Positions 23,590 to 33,279 of a stretch of 64,000 nt of DNA are shown here, in pieces (position 1 is the stretch's first letter; each line of letters begins with the position of its first letter). Under the pieces are notes generated by a model that ran no database searches, was not told the DNA's origin, and saw only the letters and a list, made by a program, of their open reading frames with translations. This DNA comes from Nageia nagi (Eukaryota > Pinophyta): contig JBITNC010000001.1 in assembly GCA_050084985.1 (NCBI GenBank), positions 200,632,001 through 200,696,000 on the forward strand, given 5' to 3'. The translations under genes and the position numbers were made by a program.

Positions 23590-25060
23590 ATGGGCCTTGG
23601 ATATTAATGTAAAAATAACTAGATGTGGGTTTATTTCATATGCAATTATGATAATAGCCTCATAGAGATGCAATCTCATGGACTACAATGATCGTAGGAT
23701 ATGCAAAAAATGGGGTTTTTTAAAAGGATTTAGAGATTTTTTAAGAAAATGTAATTATCAAGTATAAAGATAAACTTTGTAATATTTTCTAGTATTCTTA
23801 TAGCATGTAACACCTTAGGAGCTCTCAAATAAGGCATGGATATCCATAAACAAGTAGATGAAAATGGATTCTCATTAAATGTTGTATTTATGAACATCTT
23901 GATATACATGTATGCAAAATGTATAAAAATACAAAAGGCCCATGAATTATTTGACAAGATGCATGATGCACACATAGTTTCTCAGATTGTAATGATTAAA
24001 GGATATGAAGCTCATGGATATAAGAAGAATTCCATTAAACTCTTTGACTTAATGAAGAAATTGGGAACCAACCCTAATAATATAAACTTTGTATGTGTTA
24101 TACTTGCATGCAACCATACAGGTTTAGTGGATGAGGGTTGTAAATAATTCAATAATATAAGTGAATTCTATTGCATTATTCAAGGGAAGAATAATTATAT
24201 AATTAGTTTTCTTGGAGCCTAAAAATGATTCATATTATGTTCTTCTTTCAAATATTTATATTGAATTAAGTAGTTGGGATAATTTTCAAAGAGTAATGTC
24301 ATTGATGAAATATACAAGAATCAAGAAGACACCTAGATATAATTGGAATAAAGTTTTTAAAAGGGTACATACTTTTGTTGTAGGAGATAAATCACACCCA
24401 TAAACATAGTACATCTATGGACATTTTAGAAAATATTGATTGAGATTAAGTTAATGGGGTATATTCCAAATACAATACCTATGTTTTTTAATACTATGAT
24501 TTCAACTAATGGAATTGAACTATTTAAAAAAGTATTATTTTTTAATACTATAGTTTTATAGTATTAAACTATTTTTGAGGAATCATGTACAATTATATAG
24601 TGAAGAGTTTGAAAAGGAGGTGTAAGAATCACTAAGATTAAAAGAGAAATATTTTAAAGAAATATAAAATAATTAATAAATAATATATGCTAGAGAAGGT
24701 CTTAAAAGTACCCTAGTACTTTGGAATGAAAAGAGTAGACAAACTGGTAATTATACTTTTTACTTTCCTTTATCATTTTGCTGCTATACATTTTATGAAC
24801 ATATTTATTCTACAAAATGTCAGGGAGGAAGATAAGGAAAACATTCTTCACTACCATAGTGAAAAAATTTGAAATTACTTTTGGGTTGTTAAGAACATCC
24901 TTTGGTATAAATATTCAAGTTATGAAGAACTATCAAGTATATGGTAACTACCACTCTAGGATAAAGCTTTTGTCCAAAATTTTTGCATGATAAGTTATTG
25001 TAAGGGATGCCAACCATTTTCACCACTTAAAGGATGGATAATATTCATATGGTGATTATT
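23590..25060 (+). pseudogene. PPR-DYW protein pseudogene
   Basis: Intact members of this class bind organelle transcripts and direct C-to-U editing through the DYW deaminase domain. A PPR reads WTTMIVGYAKNG (near 23673). The main frame at 23836-24147 gives GMDIHKQVDENGFSLNVVFMN, then MYAKCIKIQKAHELFDKMHD and VCVILACNHTGLVDEGCK. Most of the E domain is missing, and the frame resumes at 24212 (EPKNDSYYVLLSNIY, ending HTFVVGDKSHP). The DYW entry (GYIPNT) is near 24459. An extra piece of about 300 bases follows, then FGLLRTSFGINIQVMKN (near 24870) and IVRDANHFHHLKDG, ending GDY-stop near 25058. The zinc motif CGDCH reads YGNYH (both Cys to Tyr) and the final Trp is a stop codon. Certainly non-functional. 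Confidence 0.85.
24542..24567. repeat. Perfect inverted repeat (10-base arms, 6-base loop)
   Basis: Arms TTAATACTAT and ATAGTATTAA surround agtttt. It lies inside the extra segment that interrupts the DYW domain of the PPR pseudogene. A partial direct copy (tttttaatactatgat) occurs at about 24485-24500. Confidence 0.8.
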
Positions 25061-25281
25061 AATGATTGACTAAATGATGTTTTCTATGGAAATGAAACAA
25101 ATATTTTCCTAACAATTGATTTATTTTAGTTAAATATTCAACTACCATGATCCTATAGTTATATTGTAGGCATGCAAGGATCTATGCATAACAACCTTGA
25201 AAGACATGTTCATCAAATGTAGGAGAATTAAGATAGTAAGAGTTTTACTTGTATAAAATGGGGTATTGATAATTAACTAGA

Positions 25282-26008
25282 TAATCCAAATTGGATCATA
25301 TCAGGTTGATCTCTATAGGAGTAGTACTAATTCTAGAGGTATTTGTACTTGCAGATTGACCAAATAATGAAACATGGAGGTGATTAGTGATAGAAACCAC
25401 ATTATTAATAACATGAGTCTACTAATCTTAGGTCATTAACAACATGCATTTTAATGATTCAGTAGTGTAAGTTGAAGGGGAATCAATGATTTAGATAGTT
25501 GAGTAGTTTAGGATCATTAACCAACATCTTGGAGATATTTCTAGGCCTATTTAAAGGCATTATACTCTTTTGATTATTCAATATTATCTTAGAGAGTTTT
25601 GGGATTTGGGGTTGTAAATATTTGAAGGAATACCAAGAATCATTCCAAAACATTTGTAGTTTTGAAGTTATTCTTATTTTTGTAGGAGATTATAGTAGTG
25701 TTTTAGGAGATGGTATTACTATTATTTTGATAGTATTTTGTTATATGCATGTAGTATTGTAATGTCCATAGATAATGAGAAGAAAAGGCTCCAATTCCAT
25801 GCTGGATTAACCCACATTTGGGTGAAATAGGCTAAATCATTGTATTGATCTTGTTGTGTGTGATTGAGATTATTAATTATAGTATTTACATTATGCAATT
25901 TTTGAATTTATATGTAATTTGATGGATCTCATAATGGTGAATATTTTTTTATTTGAATATGTAACTAAGAATCTAAGTATGCTATGTGAATTTGATGATT
26001 ATGGATCA
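25282..26008 (+). repeat. Left LTR of gypsy 2
   Basis: It begins TAATCCAAATTGGATCAT (first G changed to A) and ends ATGGATCA. Length is 727 bases. The motif shared with pol lies at about 25397-25448 and is clearest here. Confidence 0.92.
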
Positions 26009-26010
26009 CA

Positions 26011-26022
26011 TGGTATCAGATC
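26011..26022 (+). other. Primer-binding site of gypsy 2
   Basis: TGGTATCAGATC matches the initiator-Met tRNA complement TGGTATCAGAGC at 11 of 12 bases, two bases after the LTR. Confidence 0.88.
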
Positions 26023-26164
26023 TTGTGTACAAAAAATTTAGGGCCAAAATTTTGCAAATTTTAGGGCATCAACAATGTGATTTTTGATGTTCAAGAGGAT
26101 ATATCAAAGACTAAAATTGATTCTATAGGATCTTGAGATTGGTTGAAGGTGTAGAGTGATATAA

Positions 26165-27115
26165 ATGGATAATTTGGAGGAGAAATAATCTATTATTCAT
26201 ACCATGATGAATATTTATTTTCAAATTTGGCTCGATTGGCTAAGTTGTTAGCAATTGGAGAAAATGTAAATATCAATCAGAGGCAATGAAATGAAGTTGG
26301 AGGACCTAGTTCATCATCTACATCAAATCAAGTTCTATTCAAGGTGGAGGTCAAAGTGTACATTCCTACTTTAGGTGGAGAGGTTGATACAAATAAGTTG
26401 AACAATTAGCTAAAATAATTGGAGGTTTATTTTCAAATTTAAGGTATCATAAATGATGTTGATAAAATCTCTTTTGCTAGATTAAATATGGGTGTACATG
26501 CTTTAGTTTGGTGGGAAAGTAATGTAGAAAGTATTAGAAATGAAAACTTATAAAAAATATTTTCTTGAAATGAATTTAAGAATTTATTAGGAGATATATT
26601 TTATCCATTGGAAAATCATAATAAATAAGTAATAAAATGAAAATTCTTTAGGAAGCGAAGAGGGAAAACAATTCAAGGATACACTATGGAATTTAGGAAA
26701 TAAGTTACTTTTCTTAGGGTTTCACTAAAATATCCTCAAACTTTAATGTACATTGGATATTTACTTAGTCATTTGCAAAAGACTATCATGTTGTTTAATC
26801 CTACTAATCTTGATTAAGTTTTTGTGCAAGAACAATACTTAAAGGAGGATGGTAAATCAAGGAGATAATATGATGAATCCAAGAAGGCTTTTAATTTAAG
26901 GGTATCACAAAATAAAGGTAAATATTAAGATAAAGGCAAAGGTAAGCAAGAAATCAATACCACTAATACTTTAAAAAAGAAAGAAGGTGATGATAAGCAT
27001 TGTAGTCATTGTGATAAAAATGGTCATATTGATGATAAATGTTTGAAACTTCATCTAGAATTACATCCATATAAGAAAAATAATAAGGATAAATCTAATG
27101 TTATGATACAAAAAT
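26165..27115 (+). pseudogene. gypsy 2 gag, broken
   Basis: It starts MDNLEE, like gypsy 1, and continues with VEVKVYIPTLGGEVD (near 26348). The zinc knuckle at 27001-27042 reads CSHCDKNGHIDDKC, a complete CX2CX4HX4C motif. A Lys-rich stretch (KGKGKQEI-like) precedes it. Stops and frameshifts occur between these landmarks. Comparison with gypsy 1 shows the same spacing, so both descend from one ordered gag. Confidence 0.8.
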
Positions 27116-27159
27116 AGGAGAATATTGAAGATAGCTCAAATATTAATGAGAAACTAAAT

Positions 27160-27755
27160 TATTAATCCATTCAAAAGGTTAAGAATATAAAAACATTGAA
27201 GAATAAAGAATTTGTTTATTCCATATCAAAATCTAAATTAAGAAAATAAGAGTGGATTACATAGTTGGTTTGGGTTATCAAGAAAGCTTAATTTGAGAAT
27301 CTATGGTAAGTAATTTGGAATTGGAAACTTTTAATCACCCAAATGCATATCCTTTGGGTTGGGTACATTGCAATGGTAGTTTGTAAGTCACTAAATAATG
27401 TATGTTAAAATTTGCTATTTGTGTAAAGCACATTGATGAAGTTGTGGTTGATGTTATTCCTTTAGATATTTGTGGTGTTATTCTTGGTAGCCCTTACATG
27501 TAGGATAGAGATGTTACTTTTTACAAATAATTGAACAAATTATGATTGGTGAAAGATGGAAAGATGTTTCTAGCTAGTGCATATAATAGTAAGAAAAGGA
27601 TATCTTTGTTCACTATCGATTAGGTAAAATACTTTGTAAATGTTTCTAAAAAGTTTGTGTTAATCATGGTGAAAAATGGAGCTTCTAGTGAGGTGAATCT
27701 CATGCTATCAACAACATGTAATACTAATTTTAGGCTATTAACAATGTGTAAGAGG
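27160..27755 (+). pseudogene. gypsy 2 protease region and junction repeat
   Basis: The region aligns with 14460-15047. The retropepsin active site is degraded. The later segment reads VDVIPLDICGVILGSPYM (near 27450-27500), the conserved turn after the active site. The junction repeat at 27701-27751 encodes LSTTCNTNFRLLTMCK, in frame with the downstream RT entry EHMQKLI. Stops include a TAG where a Trp is expected after PYM. Confidence 0.65.
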
Positions 27756-27829
27756 GAAGAACATATGCAAAAATTGATCTAAGAGTTTAATGATTTGTTT
27801 GTAGAGCCATAGAAATTACCTCCTATGTG

Positions 27830-29130
27830 GGATATACAACATGATATTCAGTTGTTACTTGATTCTTTATTTCCCAACATAGCTTTATATCAATAATTAG
27901 TTTTGGAGAAAGAGGAGATAAAGAGGCAAATTCAATAGTTGGTTGATTAAGGTATGATAAAACCAAGTACATCTCCATATGGAACACCTTTATTTTGGTT
28001 CCCAAAAGCATCAAACTTGGAGAATGTATATTAACTATAGAGCACTTAATAAAATCACCATAAAAATTTGCTATCCTTTGCCTTAGATAGATTATCGTTT
28101 GGATTAGTTGCAAGGGATAAGATTCTTCACTAAGATATACTTGAGGAGTGGATATCACCAAGTTTGAAGCAAGGAGGAGGACATATGGGAGATCACTTTC
28201 AACATAATACAAATCATATTTGAATGGATTATTTTTCTATTTGGTTTTTACCATACATTGACCATATTTATGAGGGTAATGAATGATTTGCTTCATCCAT
28301 TTATTGATTATTTTATTGTTGTATACTTTGATGATATTGTTATTCATATATTTACTTAGGAACAACATGTTGTACATCTTAGAAAAGTGTTTCAAGCTAT
28401 GCATAAGGAGAAGTTTTTTTTGAAAAAAAAAGTGTATAAATGTAAGTTTGGCAAAGAGTCTTTGGTGTATTTGGATCATGTTATTTGTCATGGAAAAGTT
28501 AAGATAGATCTTAGTAAAGTAAGTGCTATAGTAGGTTAGCCAAAGATAACTAATGTAATTGAAGTACGGAGTTTCTTAGGTGTTATCTAATATTTGAGAA
28601 AGTTTATTATTGATTTTTCTCATATTGCTTCACATTTACATGATGTAACCAACAAGAGGCAAGTTTTCCAATGGGAAAACCAACAATAAACATCTTTTGA
28701 TACCTTGATGTAAAAAATTGTTAGTACAACCATGGTAGTACTTCCTAATTTGCAAAATCCATTTGAAGTGGATATTGATGCAAGTGACTATGCCATGGGG
28801 GTTGTTTGGGTACAAGAAGGTAAACTAATTTGCTATCATTCCAAAAACTTTAGTGGAGCCATTTTGAATTATCCTACTTATGTTAAGGAAATGTATGCAT
28901 TATTTCAAGCAATTAAAAAGTGAAAACATTACTCAATGGGGAAAGAAATAATCATTTAGATTGATCATCAACCATTAAAGTACTTACAAACTCAATTAAA
29001 ATTGCAACAAACTAGACATTATAAATGTATGGATTTTCTACAATAATTTCATCTTATGATGAAATATAAGAAAGGAATATAGAATAAGGTTGATGAAACA
29101 CTTTTTAGACCACTTGTACCTATAAATTCC
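27830..29130 (+). pseudogene. gypsy 2 reverse transcriptase-RNase H, broken
   Basis: The RT entry is DIQHDIQLLLDSLFPNIALY (27833-27892), followed by the stop it shares with gypsy 1. The palm motif is YFDD in IVVYFDDIVIH (near 28317-28350). The thumb reads SLVYLDHVICHGK. The clearest open stretch is RNase H at 28732-28923 (LPNLQNPFEVDIDASDYAMG, then GKLICYHSKNFSGAILNYP). Five early stops match gypsy 1 in position: after LYQ, VD, LP, LD and QV. A frameshift lies near 28000. Catalytic Asp-Asp is present, but the chain is broken. Confidence 0.85.
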
Positions 29131-29199
29131 ACACTATTAACAACATGCAATACTAGTTTTAGGATATTAACAACATGCAAATAGGGACCAATGAGTTCC

Positions 29200-30690
29200 C
29201 TCTCAATGTTGAAATCTCTTCCTTTACTTTCAGAGTCATTTTTAGAGGCATATGTGCAAGATCCTAACTTTGGAGAGGTGTATGATTAGTTTTCTTCATC
29301 TAGGTCCAAGTATGAGGGCTTGGATAATTTTCATTTGGAAAATGGACTTCTTTATCATTTTAATGTATTATGTGTACTTGTATATGAAAGGATTGGATTG
29401 ATTAGAGAAGCACATACTTCAAATATTAAAAGACATTTTGGGGTTGGAAAGATATTATACCATTTTCAAAGTCATTTATATTTGCCAAAGATGCAATATC
29501 AAGTTTCCAAGTACATAAGGAGGTGTTCTTTGTATTGTACCAACAAGGAAAGTAATAGGAAATTATATTTGTATCAGCCACTACTAGTACAAACTCATCC
29601 TTGGGAGTGTATTTCCATGTATTTTGTGGTAATATTACCTATGAATAAGAAAGGTCATGAATATCTATTTATTGTTGTAGATAGATTTAGCAATATGTGT
29701 GTTTTGGTTCCTTGTAAGAAGATAATAATGGGACAAGATTCTATAAATTTATTCTTTTCACATGCTTGTGTTCATTTTGGATTAACTAATTCTCTTATTT
29801 TAGGTAGAGATAGTAGAGTTTTGGGAAAGTTTTGGACATATTTATGGAAAAATATGGACACAAGGTTGAAGATGATTACTACATTTCATTCTAAAATGGA
29901 TGGACAAATTGAGGTGGTAAATAGGATAGTGGTTAAACTCTTGAGGGGTTATTGTGGCAAGCATCCTAAGTCTTGGGATGAACATCTTGAAGATATCTAA
30001 CATTCATATAATAGGAAAATTAATTATTCCATTAATAAGAGTCCTTTTGAGACTTTTTTTGTTATTTACCAACTTCATATTTTGATTGTGTGTTTGGGTA
30101 TCAAAAGGATGAAGCAGATTCACTTGATAAAGAGGAAAAGCTATCTAAAAGGTTTGTTGAAAATATTAGGCAAATTCATTTGAAAGTCCAAGAGCAACTT
30201 AAAATAAGCCATTCCAATTCTAATATTATATATAACAAACATAGAGTTGACCATAAGTTTTATGTGGGAGACCAAGTTTGGTTGCATCTTAGTAAGGAGA
30301 GGTTGCAAGGACCAACCAAAAAGTTAAAACCTATAAGGTATGGACCATTTGAGATTATAGAGCAAGCGAAAATGCTTTTAGATTAAATATATTGACATAT
30401 ATGAACATCTATTCAATTATTAATGTAGAACATTTGAAATTGTATAAACCATCTATATTGATTGAAGATGAAGTAGGTTCAAATCAAATTTTTCCATCTC
30501 TTGATGACTTAGCTCCTAATATTGTGGATGAACTCAAGGAGTATTCCATATTGTAAAAGAAGAATTTTGCTACAAGAAGAGGTGAGATAGAGTGATGGTT
30601 AGTTGGATTGAAGGTATAGAAGCATAATAAAATCAAGTGGATGGAAAAGTATAAGGTTGGGGAGTTGTATCCTCATCTATGCATTTATGG
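29200..30690 (+). pseudogene. gypsy 2 integrase with chromodomain-like tail
   Basis: The best preserved pol part of the family is a 226-codon frame at 29320-30000. HHCC region: REAHTSNIKRHFGVGK and YIRRCSLYC. The first catalytic Asp is Tyr (CISMYFVVILP, near 29615). The second is kept (ILGRDSRVLGKFW) and Glu is kept (DGQIEVVNRIVVK). A second frame (30090-30386) holds a Leu/Lys-rich C-terminal domain and the GPF module IRYGPFEIIEQ. The tail near 30455-30690 (LIEDEVGSNQIFPSLDD, then FATRRGEIE and EKYKVGELYPHL) is chromodomain-like by position and by its RRGE...LVGLK pattern. The lost Asp should abolish integration. Confidence 0.85.
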
Positions 30691-30708
30691 GACTAACTTC
30701 TTTCTCAT

Positions 30709-31439
30709 TGGGGAGGTGTGATCCAAATTGGATCATGTCAAGTTGATCTCTATAAGAGCAATACTCATTCCAAAGGTATATATGCTTGGAGATTAACCAA
30801 AGACTAAAATCAAGAGGTGATTAGTGATAAAAACCATGTTTGTAATGAAATTAATTTACTATTTTTTTAGTTGTTAATGGTATGAATTTTGATGAGTCAT
30901 CAATGGAAGTTTAAAAGGCATTGGTGATTTTGAAAGTTGAGAAGTTTAGGATCATAAATTGACATCTTGGAGACATTTTCAAGCCTATTTAAAGGCATGA
31001 TACTCTCTTTATTCTTCAATATTAGCTTAGAGAGTTTTGGGATTATAAATATTTGAAGGAAGACCAAGAGTCATTTCAAAATTTTTGTAGTTATAAAGTT
31101 ATTCTTCTTACTACAAGAGATTGCAGTAGCATTATAGGAGATGGTATTACCATTATTTTGATGGTATTTCTCTATATGAATGTAATATTGTAATATAAAT
31201 AGATAATGAGAAGACAAGGCTCCAATTCCATGTTGGATTAGCCCACATTTGTGTGACCTAGGGTAAATCATTATGTTGATCTTCTTGTGTGTAATTGAGA
31301 TTGTTAATTATAGTATTTACATTGTGCAATTTTTGAATTTATATTCAATTTGATGGATCTCATAATGGTGAATAATTTTTTATTTAGATATCTAAGTGAG
31401 GATCCTAGTATACTATAAGCATCTGATGATTATGGATCA
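30709..31439 (+). repeat. Right LTR of gypsy 2, with polypurine tract
   Basis: The purine tract ggggaggtg (30710-30718) abuts TGATCCAAATTGGATCA, a perfect 17-base palindrome that opens the LTR at 30719. The LTR ends TATGGATCA at 31439, against the duplicated CTAGA. Confidence 0.93.
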
Positions 31440-32029
31440 CTAGATGTGGGTTTATTTCTCATAAAATTAGGATAATAATCTTGATAGACATGTATACAAA
31501 ATATGGGAGCATTAAGATGATAAGGGTTTTATTTGAGCAAAATGGTGTAAATAAAAATAACTATATGTGGGTTTATTTCACATGAAACTATGATGATAAC
31601 CTTGCTAGACATGTATTTAAAATGAATCATGGAAAAAATGGGGTTTTATTTACTTCGTACCTTAACTAGTATGGTGATAGAGGTTTTTTTGGTAAAGGTA
31701 AAAAGTTAAAGCGGGTTTTCAGAAAATAGGGCCTCAAAATCTATATTTACAATAGATTTAGATTTTCAATAGTAGTAACATTTAATACATGTACAAAACA
31801 TCTATATATCATCATATTTCATAGATAATCCTTTGCTAAGTATAAAAATGCATTTTTGCATTTCAAACTTATCAAATAATATCTTTGAGATACTTCCTCT
31901 ATATCTTCTATTACATCTTTCTACTTTGGCTTGAAAGTATTCAAAGGACTCAATAAGTCTAATCTTTTTGTTTTCCCTTGATGCTTTAGTGGAGATATTT
32001 TTGAAATTTTATTCTTGTCTTTCTCTTTT

Positions 32030-33275
32030 TTAATAGACATCCTTTGATCTCAAGGCTTTTAATTTTACCTTTCCTCCTCATTTGGAGGAGATGTTGATCA
32101 TCCTTCATATTTATTATATGTTGAGCTAACTATATGTTCAATGCATCCCTTTTAGGTTTATTTGGAGTAAAAACTTTAGAATGTTGTCCATTAGCATCTT
32201 GGGTATCCACCCTTAAATCCATTTTGGATCTAGGGTCTTCATAGACATGAATTCTTAGGGATTTATAGCTTGGGTCTAATGTTTGATCATCTAGTATATA
32301 TTCATCTAAAAGAGCTTTAGAGGAATCCCTATTTGATGATGTCATAAAAATGTTTTTTTGATTATTACCTATGTGGTAGACTTTTTTTATATGCCCAATT
32401 TGCTAACAGTGATAGCATATTTGGGAGGAATTTTCATATTCAATATTTTAATTCCATGTGTGCCATTTTGAATTAAAAGTTAGTGAATTTTCCCAGGGAT
32501 CTTGTGTGTTCATGTAGACCATAATTATTATTTTTCAAAGATCCTTTTTACTTTTAACATTATCAAAAGTATATGAATCTAGTCTTATGAAAATACTAAT
32601 GGCATTTCTAATTTTTATGATGGATTTATACCTCCAAAATTCTACTAGAAATGCATACAAATTTACCATTTCAAGAATTCCATAGATCGTTTCAACCAAG
32701 GAGTCAAATTCAAGAGGCCATTTCCTAATATACATCCACCTCTATCTAAAGAAGCATTCTCACTTGTGCTTTAAGGCCCTATCCCTCTCCTTTGAATTCT
32801 CAAAGGTCATAAAAAAAAACCAAGTGGAAGAAGATAAATGTTAAATTTATAATCCCAATATTCATTACCATACCTTATTGGCTCTTCCTAGCTTAGATGA
32901 TTTTCCCTTAATTTGTAGATAATTTATTTCATCTCTAGCTCTATGATTTGTATTTTGACCTCATTATCTTTAATATTTATTTATACTAAATGTGGGGTTT
33001 CAAAAAAGAGGTCAAAGTCTAGGTTATCATAAGTGTCTCCATGCCCTTGCATAGATAAGGCCTATGTGGAATCCACCTTATCACATTCTAATTCAAAATG
33101 GAAATAATTGTCTCATCTTTTAATTATACAAAATTAATCTTCCTTAACATCCCTTTGGGTAGGGTTCCTATAGCCAACTTGTGCATATATTCTCCTCATC
33201 TTGCTTGCTAAATATGCCCCAAGATTTTGCTCACCCGATGCACTTGAATCATGTATGTCACTTATTGTGCCCATC
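32030..33275 (-). pseudogene. LINE-type ORF1 with DUF4283-like and zinc-knuckle regions
   Basis: Read on the minus strand, a frame opens near 33273 (MGTISDIHDSSASGEQNLGA). After several breaks comes a DUF4283-like segment (near 32735: MYIRKWPLEFDSLVE, then YAFLVEFWRYKSIIKIRNAI). Then comes a CCHC knuckle near 32390-32450 reading ICYHC-stop-QIGHIKKVY, where the stop TAG replaces a Gln and the last Cys is Tyr. A tail at 32345-32130 contains LDPSYKSLRIHVYEDPRSK. In plants this DUF4283-plus-knuckle arrangement is typical of LINE ORF1 proteins that bind element RNA. No endonuclease or RT follows in the window, so it is a truncated piece. It might instead be a domesticated DUF4283 gene remnant. Confidence 0.55.
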
Positions 33276-33279
33276 TTCT

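Larger units (their letters stand above)
25282..31439 (+). mobile_element. Ty3/gypsy retrotransposon 2, nested in a PPR fragment
   Basis: A 6158-base element of the same family as gypsy 1, with LTRs 25282-26008 and 30719-31439. The exact target duplication CTAGA is at 25277-25281 and 31440-31444. Gene order is gag, protease, RT, RNase H, integrase. It keeps an intact gag zinc knuckle, a YFDD in RT and the second Asp and Glu of integrase. It has lost the first integrase Asp (Tyr) and holds many stops. Different target sites show that gypsy 1 and 2 transposed separately and are not a segmental duplicate. Confidence 0.95.
25140..31640 (+). pseudogene. PPR fragment split by gypsy 2
   Basis: Left of the insertion, near 25195, the frame gives LKDMFIKCRRIKIVRVLLV, a PPR starting DMYxKCG. 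It runs into the target site CTAGA at 25277-25281. Right of gypsy 2, from 31445, MWVYFS continues the same phrase seen at 23614 and 31562. Then LIDMYTKYGSIKMIRVLFEQ (near 31476-31535) is a clean PPR half, followed by NYMWVYFT. At least two tandem PPR units are therefore present, with stops in each. The pieces are short, so which gene copy they came from is open. Confidence 0.6.
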
